This document shows positions 26,701 to 38,486 of a DNA stretch of 64,000 nucleotides, piece by piece. The notes under the pieces were generated by a model. It did not search any database, was not told the origin of the DNA, and saw only the letters and a list, made by a program, of their open reading frames with translations. The stretch's first letter is position 1. Every line of letters begins with the position of its first letter. Both the position numbers and the translations under genes were made by a program. The stretch spans positions 10,148,001 to 10,212,000 of the forward strand of contig JAXDDX010000001.1 in NCBI GenBank assembly GCA_034670405.1, written 5' to 3'. The DNA comes from Hoplostethus atlanticus. Its lineage: Eukaryota > Chordata > Actinopteri > Trachichthyiformes > Trachichthyidae.

Positions 26701-26916
26701 CTTCAGGCTGGCTGTATGTATGTCCACGGTGGCGTAGTCAATATGTCTGAGAACCGGAGGACTGGCTCCTTGTACAAGGTGTGGTTGGTGGTCCCCAGTC
26801 TGCTGGAACTGACCTGGGAGAAGCTGCTCAAAGCGTTTCCTCGCCTAGCCCAGCTCTCCACTCTTCAGCTGCTCAGCCTGGGCCTCACACACACACTAAT
26901 CCAACGCCTCAAATAG
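20706..26916 (+). CDS. klhdc10: Kelch domain-containing protein 10 (10 exons)
   Basis: Exons: 20706-20796, 21681-21773, 24275-24496, 25342-25496, 25642-25790, 25882-25966, 26059-26125, 26249-26296, 26387-26526, 26707-26916. They join in frame to 419 aa (human about 442). The N-terminus is short and divergent. It is followed by the conserved IPNRFLRE segment and six kelch blades from about residue 65 to 360, with repeated LYVFGG, LLVFGG, IYILGG and VFICGG strands and GYMP/RCHSC loops. The C-terminus (SLLELTWEKLL, then LGLTHTLIQRLK) fits a BC-box that binds elongin B/C. KLHDC10 is a cullin-2 substrate receptor that recognises C-terminal degrons, including alanine tails made in ribosome-associated quality control, and it has been linked to ASK1 signalling. 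The ATG was chosen as the in-frame start joining cleanly to exon 2; an upstream start is possible because the N-terminus varies. Confidence 0.97.
21190..21485 (-). mobile_element. LINE reverse-transcriptase relic in klhdc10 intron 1
   Basis: The minus strand reads the catalytic box CYADDTQLNISVTP followed by LHDCLAAIKDWMALNFLQFN and NYDKTEVLVIGPKHKTG, typical of a fish non-LTR retrotransposon reverse transcriptase (palm and thumb region). A TAA interrupts the frame just after the YADD box, and both ends are truncated, so it is dead. A short GATA-rich repeat adjoins at about 21505-21530. Confidence 0.85.
22124..22373. mobile_element. Nested MITE with ~25-bp inverted termini
   Basis: The left end reads ATGGTGCATTCCATTGCACT and the right end reverse-complements to ATGGTGCATTCCAGTGTACT, followed by CGGAAA on both sides. 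The span is about 250 bp with no coding potential. I could not fix the target duplication, so the superfamily is undetermined. It sits inside the TTAA-flanked element and so inserted later. Confidence 0.6.
23309..23414. repeat. Perfect 49-bp inverted repeat with 8-base loop
   Basis: Left arm 23309-23357 and right arm 23366-23414 are exact reverse complements, separated by GTGAGTGA. The arms begin CGTGTAGGTTGTATGTAATG. It is GC-rich and would form a very stable hairpin in RNA or cruciform in DNA. It lies in an intron, inside the transposon copy. Confidence 0.95.
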
Positions 26917-29390
26917 ATGCTGCATAGAGGCAGACGTCAAAGTGCAGATGTAAAATCGTGTCCAATTGAACAGCACAGACCCGTAGGCCACTGCTGGGTA
27001 GACGATATCTTGCGAAAGGACAAAGGCCTGAGAATAGACTGTGGAGTGATGCTGGATCATTCTGAAAAACCAAAACTTCTAATGCCTTTTGAATTTCAGT
27101 CTTATTTAAGTGTGTATGCTTTGTTTCTAATGCCAGGTGCAGTGTTTTAAGCTTGTCTGTGTGTGTGTGCGCTGGCATGGAACATGGTGCATGTCAGGTT
27201 TGAGTTTGTAGCCATCCAGCAGGAGCCATGCCTCAATGTGGACACCAGAATCACAAAATGCTGATTTTGTTTTTTATTCTTTTCAATTTATTTCAGAAGT
27301 TTCTCATCCCTTGCTTTTGTCACTTCTTCTATATACCATTCCACTATTTTCCCCTTTCCCACTTCCCACCATGTATCACTGTGGCAGGAACTTGCAGGAC
27401 ATGAAAGGGAATAGTTTCAAAGAGTACTTTTTCAAAGCTGAAATGCAAAGAGATACGATGCTTCTTGGTACGATACTGTAATTTTAGCTCTCATTAAGAG
27501 GCAGGGATTTACTTGTTTGACTATTGTTGAAGTGACTGAGATGGACCTCTACCATCTATTACACATACAATCAGCTGCTGCTTTGCCCACTGTGACATAC
27601 AGATAGGTAAATAGAAAAATGTTTTTTCTGAGGAAAAAAATCTGTGACAAATCTGTTCCCATTTTACTTGGAACCTATCGTAATGGAACCAGTTCCTCCT
27701 GTTGATTTTATTTATCAGTCAGTCTTAAATTATTCTTAGGATGGATGCATACTTAAATTTCTTCAACCAATTAAGTTGTGATTGTATAATTTTGATACCT
27801 CCTAAAACTGTTTGCAACAGTTCAGTTCATTCAGTTGGCTCAGAATGAATTAAGCCATCACGTTTTAGCATTAAAGGCATTTTGATATTGAAAATTCAGC
27901 TGTGATGATAATTTTTGGTGTTGAATTGATAAAAAAAATCCTTTGTGTGATGGTAACAACAGGCACCAGGATCAGATGAAATAACGCCATAACTTGAGCC
28001 TTCTGTCCATGACATCACTGTGAATTTTCTAGTGCCTCTTCCATTTTTCTTTCTCTTTTCTCACTGAAACATGGAGCTTACCGAACTCTTATGAAAGGTA
28101 TGAAATTGTATTACACTTGTAGCTCCACAGTAATTCCTGAGTCATTTCTTCATCTAGTGCCTTCTGCCTCCATCCAAAATGTTTTTATTTTTCTGTAATC
28201 CAGTCTTAAGATTTTTTATTTGTTGAGTACTTTTAAAACTACACGTAGCCTTTTTTCATGCGGTATACCTGGTGCTCTGCCTACATGAGCCATTTTATGT
28301 TTGCATGTTTGAACCTTTCTGCCCATGATATCTTAGTGTTTGACAGGGGATACTGCTTACAGCTAATGATTTGCCATCACCTCCAACCCACAGAAACCTT
28401 TTTCAACTTATTTATTTGAACCAGTTTGCTGCTCATTGTATTACAAAACCTTTAATTGTCTTTTGTTTTTTCTCTCTTCTGTCCAGTTTCATTTTAATTT
28501 CTATTCCTACATGCTTTACACTAGAACTCTATTTTGAACTTTATTTTATACTGCAACATAGGCTACATTATTGGTCTTAATTGTGGGTCTTTATTGTTTT
28601 TTTTCTTCAGTGCTATTGTAGTTTGAGAAATGAGTAGGAGTTGATGGGGTCTTTCTCAGCAAAAAGGTATGTCCGACATACTCAGGATTTTAAATACTGT
28701 GACCAGACTCAGTCAGTAGAGATCCCAAAACGTTCACACACCATGCAAATGTCAGCTATTACTCAGGCTTGTTCATATTATGAAACCAGATTTTGGTACA
28801 CCAAGATGTCTTTAAAAGGAATCTTTCTTCTTTTTTTTTTATTACTTTGGGCTACAAATCCATGACTGTAGGAATGCTGCCAGCTGGTTGTATTGGGTCA
28901 CATTTTTTCTTTCTAATTTGTATTTTTGAGAATCTTCCCTCCATCTTTGCTTTGAATATTGAATATCTAAGCAACATTTTCTCTCAAATGTTCAAGTTAA
29001 ATGTAATTGTGTTTGCTAAATATTCAGGAATTGTACATATGTTAGTTTCAGATTGGTAGATTACCTGGTGCCCACAACGCCTGTTTTAGCATCCCAAACA
29101 ACACCTCTGTTACATTTTCTGTTTGATAAGTTATGGCCTTATTTATTTTTTTTAACTGACATTAGGCTTCACAACTTGCTTTAATTTCTGGTAAATGTAT
29201 GATCTTGCTTATAAGACCTAAACATTTGTTTGTATAACGTCTGATGTTAATGAAAGCTATGTGATGCATGTCGATATGGTCTGCATGCCACTTTACAGAC
29301 TCTACGGAGAGAAAGTGAATGTCTCCTCAAAGGCAATTATGACTGAGTTGTACATTACATTTTGTAATTCCAACCAGTACAATCAATAAA
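26917..29390 (+). other. klhdc10: klhdc10 3'UTR ending at a poly(A) signal
   Basis: From the TAG at 26914-26916 to an AATAAA at 29385-29390 there is no further recognisable coding exon. The next gene runs toward it from the other strand, with its stop at 30000. A 2.5-kb 3'UTR is plausible for this gene; earlier signals could also be used. Confidence 0.55.
29385..29390 (+). terminator. Candidate poly(A) signal of klhdc10
   Basis: Canonical AATAAA on the plus strand in the roughly 3-kb gap between the two convergent coding regions. Confidence 0.55.
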
Positions 29391-29999
29391 AACACTGGCA
29401 GCAGGTTTTTCAAAATGTTATATTGACAGATATTATTGCACTTGCTAAGCACAGCCAGCCATGCTAACGTTTCAAGTATAGGATCATCTGTTTTTGCTTC
29501 AAAATAATGTCACTTATCTCACAGTCAACGTCATGAAATGAATATACAACCTTTTGATAGGGTAGTTACATTAGGGTATTCACACATCTTGACATTAAAA
29601 AGTAGATAAAACCCATTGAATGTACAAAATACCCTTGATGGAGATACCCTGATACGCCAACCACTTTCTTATTTACCATGGCTTGCAATGACCACATTTT
29701 AGTTAAATAGTTATACAAATAGTTAGGTATGTAACGTGCATACATTTTACAGTAACAAGAGTAACTAATACATCTGTGCAACCAGAAAGCAAAGTACCTA
29801 CCTGAGATATTAACATCTCCAGTGTGTGTATAATTCAGGGAACAAGTTAGCACAAGAAATGCTTCATATTAACAAGCAGTCCATTTCAGGATTCCCATTA
29901 TCTCAAGCAGTCAGGAAAAAAACATCAACAGTTTAAGAGTTTAGACATCCAAAATCTTAAAGAAAGTGTCTCTTGTGGTGAAACGTTGTGGTCCCACAG

Positions 30000-32900
30000 T
30001 CAGCAGCCCACTGGAGATGGAGCAAAGAAGTACAGTGCCAGTAGGATAAGGTAGACAACCACCAGAACCGTACCTGAGAAACAACAAATAAACTCTGAAT
30101 CCGGGATTGGAGTAAGCAACAATAAGACAGCCCCTATTCTAAGATGTGAGCTTAGTGTGTGTTAAATGATGAGTGAAGTTTGCTCACATAGATTTTTTCA
30201 CAAGGGGGCAGTATATCATTGAGTCACAAGTAGAATTAGGTTTCTGGGAGATTCAATTTACAACATGATTTGAAGATGAATTATTTTATATCCTAACTCC
30301 TAAGTACTGTCATAAGTGTTGATTCCTAGTTTATTGGCATGAAATGTTAAGACTATCTTACCACCTCATCAGTTGTGGGCTGCTGTCAACCAGGCCAAAT
30401 TCCTGGCACACGTGAATGCACTTGGCAAAAAGGTTTATTCTTACACAAAAAAGCTCTTAATGGATCAGCCACTTCTCATTACACTGTATTAAAACCTACC
30501 CTGAAAGTAGTCTGACTTGCCATCCATGAAGATGTAGTTGACAAGAATCACACTGAAGATACTGGCCCACAAGTGCAAGTCGCTGAATATGAGCACAAAG
30601 CCCACATCCTACACAAAACAGAAATAGTGTTTGTTTTCAGGAAACAATAAACAGCGGTATTTTTGCTGAGGGATCAATGATCAAATAGAAAAAGAGGGTA
30701 TCTTACATAGAAAGCGTTAAAAAAGACGAGTACAGGAATCTGCAACATGCAGACCTGCACAGCAATACAGCTTCCCACCTCCAAGCTGGAAAATGAAAGA
30801 TCATTTAGATACAGATACAACAGATACAGTGCCAGTGCTTTGCCTCTCTAATAAGGCAGGACCTACCTAAGACTGATGTTGTTCTGGAGGGCAAATTGGA
30901 TCCCGTTAACAATCTCTGGGATCTCGGGAACCATAGCGACAACTGTTACCCCTATGAAATACTGGAGAGGGAAAGAGAAATGTTATGAAGCCAGCCAGCG
31001 GGCCTGGTGACATTAAATGTGTCTATATGTGCTCAAATGCACATCTTCACCTGAGAGATAGTGGGCTGGCTAAGTATGGGCTGGATGTGCTCAGTGGCAA
31101 GGTCAGCACAGGCAGACATAAGCACAGTGGCCATGATGAGGATGACCAGAGACCTCCACCGTGACCAGTGGACCACTGCCCCATGGTGGACAGCCACTGG
31201 AGACATACGCAAAGAGATTATGGTGTGATATGTTAGCATGAGAACATCATAATCTGACAGTGAGCTATACTGGCACAAGTTTCTAGAAGCTTTTGACTAG
31301 GAACATAACTGTAATTCATGCAGAGAGAGAGCGTCTCGTACCCTGTCCCTCTCCCACATGGATGTCATAAATGTGGGAGTGCGTCTTCAGTGTGAATATT
31401 AGACCAATGATGTAGGCAGCAGGCAAGAGGACAGACACTGTGTACACCAATGGCCTAAAGGTGAGAACACATTAATGAGAGGAGAAAAATACAGGTGCAA
31501 TATTACCAGTCATGTCATAAACTTAATTTCCTTTACTTAAGATAACTTTCAGGAGAATACTTACTCGACATGGCTGTGGAACAATGTATTGTTATTCTGT
31601 TGAGAAAAGAAACGCATATATGAAAAGAAAAAGCATATGTATATATATATATACACACACTATATAACATGGTACACCATAAGTCACATTGTGTTTATAT
31701 ACAGTGGGGTCCAAAAGTCCACTACCAAGAACTCTTTTGTTACATCATTTTGGGGCAACCAGTCGCCTCGACATGTGTTAATATTTGAATGAAATATATG
31801 GTGTGATAACAATTTGTGAAAACCTTACCAAATGGGCTGCCAACAAGATATTCAGTTATATGAGCATTTCTCAAAGATCTAAACATTTTGATTTGTATCA
31901 GTTCTAATTAATGTATTATTGAATAAGTATCAAAATTAAAAGTAAAAAAAATCGTTTTTGATAAATGATGAAAACAAACAGTTCTTGGTAGTGGACTCTT
32001 TGGCACCATTGTATGTATTTAATGTGCCAGGAAGGAAATGTTTTCAGTCCTGTTTCACAAGTTCCTTCTGGGTGAGGACACTGACCAGATCATAGTGGCA
32101 GTTGTGGCAGACAAACGGCCCGCTGCTATTGCGTATACAGGAATCACACACCAGGTTCCCATAGGCCTTGGAGAACAGTGTGGGGGCAAACACACCTGCC
32201 ATGGACAGCCGGGGAATGATTCAGTATAAAACATTTTGTTAACACTTCACATTGCAGTTTGCGTTTTCTATTATTATAGTGTGGTGGATCCAGTGGATTT
32301 GGGGGGTCTGAGAGAAGGCCAATAAGTCATGAATTGAAAGAGGTAAATATAACCATGAAGATATGATTGAATAGAATCGTGATTTGATTCAAGGAGGGCC
32401 ATTTTGAATGCTGAGATATTCTAATGCTAAAATATAACAAGTCAGTTGACATTGGCTTGGCCTTTCGAGTGTTAAACAGACAGATACAGAAGGTAAAAAA
32501 CCTTGACGGAGCTGGTTCTGATGCTGCCAATACCACCTGACCTCAACTGAGGTCTTCTATTGCTAGAAGAGACAGGTTCTACAACAACTCAGACTTTAGA
32601 GACTCAGACTCTAATTAGACTGTAATTACTGAAATAGACGGGTTGACAACTTTCTTCAACACTTTTGTACACACAGACATGATAGCATAGATGATAGCAT
32701 TTTGGTTTCCAGGTACTTGCCTCCTACAGAGATGAACAGCAAAGCAGAGCTCACTGCCGTAGAGCGGCTGTTGAACCTTTGCTCGCTGTGTTTCAGCCCT
32801 CCAATGATCATGCAGATCCCCTGAGAGAGACAAAGGTAGCTTGACATTCAGACTGAATGACCATTTCCTTTTGTTCGTTTCACACTCCATTATTAGCAAA

Positions 32901-34021
32901 TAGATTCCTGAGTCAGTGGGATGAGCGATTCATGGGCTGGTTCCAGGCAAAGACAAAGGGGCATGTACAAGGGAGGACCCTTGTACATGTTGTATACTCA
33001 TGTATTTGTACATGATATTTGTGTTATTTAATGTGGTATTTGTAGAAATGAAACAGCTCACTGATTGATTGACTTCCTCATTGACTGATTTATATTTGGA
33101 AGGGTACTGACTTGCAAAATTACATTTTAAGTATTTTTCTTCCACAGTGGCAAAATTCTCTAACACAGGAAAGTAAATGTATATTGTATGTTATTTTCCT
33201 CCAATTCAGTAACTTGTTTTTACGGTTATCCCAATGTGATATGAATGCAGGATGACTCACAGGGATGAAGAGGATGCATCCAAGTAGTGTGCCAGTCAGT
33301 GCTGCTTTGACAATCTCCTGCAGACAGGGGTTGCCTGCTTTGTGACCCCTGAGCAAGGCTGTGATGTAGAAGGTCAACTCTGTGATGGAGCCGAAAGTGG
33401 CGTTCACCACTGCACCCACAGCGAAGTTACTCTGGGCTGAGATACTGCAGACAATGGAGGAATTAGAGGTGTATATTTCTGCTAAATTCACCTTTACCTT
33501 TCACAATTGTCCTCTAAGTTTTCAAGATAAGAAATACCAGTTTATCTGTATCCTTGGTCAATACTTGGTTTTACACATTTTAAGCATTTGAGTCAGCAAT
33601 AAGAATATGTGCATTCAGTTAGGATACAGATATCATTCTCTTATCTTAAAAGCCAATTTAGGGGGAAAATAAGGTCATTGGCTGTTTACACAATTAAGGG
33701 GAACCTTTGAGGACAGTCAGACAGAATTTTAACACTTGAATTAATTCTCTTAATCTTCCCTCACACTTAGCCAAAGGCACATAGACCTAAATCTATTAAA
33801 TCAAAATGTTGAGCAATCTGCTAGGTGTGTTTTTCCTCACCTGGCAATGCCCATACCAATGTAATAGGACAAAGGTATGATGGAGCTGACTGCTATGGCG
33901 AACTTGACCTCAGAACTGGCATACTGGTTGTCCTTGTCGATGTACCCAATCACTATGGCAACTATTACTAGAGGGAGGAGGTCTGAGATGGTCAAAGATG
34001 GTAACAGCTCTCCATGTGACA

Positions 34022-34058
<37 letters not shown>

Positions 34059-35969
34059 TCCATCTTATGGTAAAGGATACTGACAGCAAACACATTGATC
34101 CCATCAACGGTATACTTGTAGTAGTACCAGTTTACAGCATGGTAACAGCATAGAAGCGCTCTGGTCTCACAACCTTGATGCTAAGGGCAAAGTTTAAAAA
34201 AAAAATTCAAAAGTAGTATCAAGTATTAGTATGAAAGCAACATCAGCAGGGCTCATATTTCTCCAGGTACCGCGACTGGTCAGTACTACACCTCTCTCTT
34301 ACCCTCCTCTGTGAGCAGGTGGAGACAGAGACATCCTCAGGCGCCATGAGGAGAATGGTGCCCAGGGTACGTGCATTCATCTTGGCCACAGGGATAGTGA
34401 AGATCAGGATCCAGGAGAGGAAGCAGGCCAGGGAGTGGACCACAACCAGAGGAGGGTATCCCAGCAGCAGCCACACGTAGGTGGCAAAACGATGCTACAC
34501 AAGCAGGACACTGAAATGATATTCTATACTTCTATTCTATTCTTTTCTATATTTCCATATAGCATATATCAACTATGGAAGGTCATAAAAACTTGCATTC
34601 TTTACATAGTTTTAATCATAGATACAAAGCCTCTCAGCTAATTCCAATATTTCTGCATCATGAACATGGTCTTGCCATGGTCTAGTTGGAGACACTTACC
34701 CAGTAGGATGTGTGTGGAGGCCCTCCTGGCATCTCTGGGACCGGCACTTCTGTGGGTGAAGGCAGTAGAATTGGCAGGGCATCTTCCACGCTCTCTATGG
34801 TGCAGCCACAGTTGGGGGACCTCTCACAGCACCTCCTCACTGTATTTTCTATCTGGAGAAACGACAGAGACAAGAGTGCATGCTCATTCAAACACGAAAG
34901 GGCATTAAGTAATCTGTGACCTCTATCGGCGACCAAAAACATCGACAGCTCTCTGACACAGCTTATGATTGACATAAATAATAAAGTCACTTTTTCACAA
35001 TTTTTGTGTGGGGGGGGGGGGGGTATTTATATATTTGTATGTCACTTTGTGCTATGGGACAGTGAAAATCTTACTTGAGATTTAATTGAGCTTCTGTTGG
35101 AAATGTATTAAAATTGTGTTCAAAACATCTATTGCATCTTCAATACTTCAATACTTCAATACTCATACTTCAATAACCAGCTGCCTGCTGGAGAGAGATT
35201 CTGTGGTGTTGTGGTGTTCAGAAAAGGGAAGTCGTCTGCATTCATAACCACAAGGGACTTTTAGGAAATAAGAGAGGCTACTGTGCATCTACCTACTTTC
35301 AGTCAGCAGAAATGGGAAAAGAGACAATGGCGCAAACATTAACTGAATCTTGATCCAGACAGTACCTCCTGGATGGACTTGCCGAATGGCCACAGGAAGT
35401 ACCATGACAACTGCCAGCAAAGCTTAGCTGAAGAGAGACAGAGAGAGAAAACAGACGAGGGCAATATTTAATGATGAATCTTTAGTAATGCACATTATCA
35501 TTTTAATTGTGATCCAACACTGTAACGATGAAGCCAGAAGCTGCCATACCGTACGGTACCCCGATCACAGTGATGAACATAAGTATGCTGACCAGGAGGT
35601 ACACCAGAGAGACCCACCAACCAAAGAGAAACACATACGCTATATTTCCACATGTGATTAGACGACCTGAGACCAAGAAAACAAGCAAGGGGTATTATTA
35701 GTGATGGAGTGGCAGGTTCTACATGGGCCACTGCTGAGATGCATATGTATGTATTCACAGATCGCATAAGGACATCTTCCACTCTACATCACTTTACACA
35801 AACCCCACATCTAACACAAACACATTAACCCAAACCTGGACCTGTGTGTGGTTTAATGACGTTCAGTTCAGAGTAGAGTTCTTTCACAACATCTGACCTG
35901 TCCTCAAATGGACGCTCTGTCACGTGGCTCTTCCATTTTCTGAAACCAAACTGACAACGTGCATAGACA

Positions 35970-36005
<36 letters not shown>

Positions 36006-37831
36006 AACACATAAACCAAACCAAGAAGTGAGACAGTTAGAGGTAGTGAACCATAGTTTCCAGTGTCAGTCTTTTATTGAAGTGAACATTGAAGTGATTT
36101 GAAACCTTCTAACTCAAATTTCTACCCTGTAGTTGTTGACTAGTTTGTTGGCTTCCACTTCGTTCTCGGCTCTGATGGTGGTCTTGCTGGGAACCTCCTC
36201 CCAACCATCATCGCAGACATGGTGACTTTGATCTGAAATTAGAGAGAATATACTGCTACTTGAGAATATACTGCTAAGAATCTAACTGGAATGGGACCGT
36301 GTACTGACGTGCATGTGTGGACGCACAGTGTTGAAAATGTGAGTCATGGGGTTACTCTACTGACAGTCCATGAGCCAGACAGCCAAATTTTATTCTTGGA
36401 GGTAACTTGAGTGTCATAGCTTAACAATGTTTTTTATGATAATTCACAAAGCAGTCAATGAACTTTTGGATGTTTGAATGAGACGACACCATTGTCAACA
36501 ACCATGTTTTTTTTTAGAGAGTTGCTCAATTAAATATTTTCTACAAGATGAATCTGGGGTAGATGAGTTTTCATTCTTTTCCAAAGTTTCATTTTCAGCC
36601 AGTCAACATTCTCCTCACAGTTCAATGCATTCAAACCTCTAGAAAACGAGACATTTAAACATATAGGTAATACAAAACCTCCAATTGTCACACTGCTATC
36701 ATGCATCAAACAAGACCTTTCCACCCACAATGACCTATGGATGATCCATGTGTTGGTCACAATGGATCAATGTCCTTTGCTTAGTTCATTGAGTAAAATC
36801 TGAGCCAGCTAGCCAGACAAAAGCTGTATTGTTCAACAGAGAAACCAGACACATGACTGCAATTTAGTAAAGAGAAACATGCTCTAGTTCATTCATTCCC
36901 AGGGCATGTCTCTTAAAGGAATACAGCCATGTATGAAAAATATACTACTGGCATCATAAGACATGCACATACAATATTCATTTCTTCCCCTTTGGAATAT
37001 ACACAGTTTAAGTAGAAGTCTGTTTTGGTTCCTCTTTCTGTCTTTCTATTTGTGCTTTGAAATGAGCACAAACGATACTAAAGATACAAAAGCTGCAGTT
37101 ACTAGTTTCCCCAGTAAGAAAGAGTATGGAAGATAGCTCTTACACTCTCTTGTTCGTTTATTACTATGAATACATTTTAAGTAGAAATGTAAGTTTTGCC
37201 ATAATTAGCTAGTAGACATCAATCACATGATTGTTCTTTTTGCCCACTGAAGAATCAGATGTTATTTAAGTGAGGGAAAATATTAATAGTAGTGAATTAT
37301 AGATCAGTCTACATCAAAACTCTTAAACTCAACAGGTTCATTATAGCAAACTTGAGGAATCGTTAATTATGAAAATGACTGGGTTCAGGCCAGAGTAGAA
37401 AAGAGATATAACAAAGCCATGTGTCTCAACATTTAAGTTATAAATATGCACTTTCACATATTTTTAACTTCTCTAACACACGCACGCACACGCACGCACT
37501 TCCTTGGCACTGGAGACCATGTTGTAATCAATACGGTGTGGCTATCTGATATGTCACAATTTTACCCTGTTGACACCAAATAGTAAACTGAGAGCTTTTG
37601 CTCTTTCAACATTCTGCCTACTCTTAAATACATGATGCGGGCAGAATACTGAACACTGCAGGATGGAGGTTTTGTTTACAGCACTGTGAGACATGGTAGG
37701 CTTGTTGCATAAAAAGTTTATGATATATATATATATAGATAACATCCAACATTCAGCTCACCTTGACTGTCGGCTGTCGGCCTTCTCCTTCGGCTGTTAG
37801 CTTCTGAGTTGTGTGCGGTGGAAAGCGACAT
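30000..37831 (-). CDS. cax1: CAX-type cation/proton exchanger (19 exons)
   Basis: Exons in order: 37762-37831, 36126-36232, 35836-35950, 35550-35666, 35366-35427, 34700-34852, 34303-34494, 34081-34180, 33841-33982, 33261-33444, 32721-32820, 32086-32195, 31565-31596, 31342-31454, 31051-31196, 30867-30961, 30707-30785, 30500-30608, 30000-30073; about 699 aa. Order of parts: basic N-terminus; a YccF-like membrane segment (about 98-155; FGWWVSLVYLLVSILMF, VIGVPYAKLCWQLSWYFLWP); membrane helices; alpha-1 repeat near 355-390 (GAVVNATFGSITELTFYITA); a CDSC...CHNC cluster near 467-482; alpha-2 repeat near 582-625 (MVPEIPEIVNGIQFALQNNI). This matches zebrafish Cax1 and fungal Vcx1/Vnx1-type endomembrane antiporters, which move Ca2+ or monovalent cations against protons. 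Exon 3 may instead end at 35842 (two residues shorter). Intron 11 has a GC donor. Confidence 0.92.
31702..32011. mobile_element. Tc1/mariner-type MITE in cax1 intron 12
   Basis: About 310 bp flanked by TA on both sides. The left end reads CAGTGGGGTCCAAAAGTCCA then CTACCAAGAACT; the right end reverse-complements to CAATGGTGCCAAAGAGTCCA then CTACCAAGAACTG. CAGTGGGG-type termini and a TA target are typical of Tc1/mariner elements. It has no coding capacity. It ends only about 75 bases from exon 12 of the exchanger gene. Confidence 0.85.
34021..34055. repeat. CA microsatellite in cax1 intron 8
   Basis: About 17 CA units close upstream (in transcription sense) of the acceptor of exon 9, so length changes could affect splicing. 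Confidence 0.95.
35969..36002. repeat. CA microsatellite in cax1 intron 2
   Basis: About 16 CA units roughly 20 bases from the acceptor of exon 3, on the intron side. Confidence 0.95.
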
Positions 37832-37922
37832 CTCTGCTGTCACAAGGAGCTAACGGCGCTTCTGTTTCTTTTGTCGCTGCGAAGTGGACGCACTGATTCA
37901 CGGATTATGCCGCTTGGAACTA

Positions 37923-37935
37923 TGGGAACCGTAGT
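37923..37935. promoter_or_regulatory. ZNF143-type motif in the cax1 promoter
   Basis: TGGGAACCGTAGT matches the reverse complement of the conserved promoter motif ACTAYRNNNCCCR, bound by ZNF143/SBF. It lies about 90 bases upstream of the cax1 start codon, where such motifs usually sit in TATA-less promoters. Confidence 0.55.
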
Positions 37936-38486
37936 CCATTTATTTTTCTTCTGCGGCATTTGATAAACTAGAAATGTCAATTTCCTGAGAAAATGCGCCG
38001 GCTAGCTCTATGGTTCCCACAGTTCCCCCAGGGAATTGAGTAATCGTTTAATTTCACTATTATTTCATTTCATAGAAGTTAGCGCAATGATTAATTTGTT
38101 TTAATTTGCATTGTCTACAACAGACAATTCAAGTAACACACTTTTTTGAAGTGCTTATTTAATATAACAAAAGATAAACACAATTAGTCTTTTTTTAATT
38201 CTTTAAAACATACAACATAATCATAGTGCAAGGTAACAGGATAAGACAATGAGGATTTTTGAAGGTGAAAAGTGGCACAATAAAAACAAATAAAGATGAA
38301 TTTGAACAGCAGTAATAACAGTATTATGAACATACTGTATGTGTTTAACATGTGTCTGGATAGCTCCGGTTCTTGGCTAGAAACATTTTCATTTTACCTT
38401 TTCAGTCCTTTTTTGTTTTCTGTGTTTCACATTCCTTTTCCTTTACATTCTGTCTATGTTTGAGTTGTTGATGTTTATTCAATTAG

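Noticed and set aside
26917..27178. Frames just after the klhdc10 stop
   Set aside because: 3'UTR sequence; the kelch protein already ends at its conserved C-terminus.
32038..32229. Plus-strand 63-codon frame
   Set aside because: Antisense shadow of exchanger exon 12.
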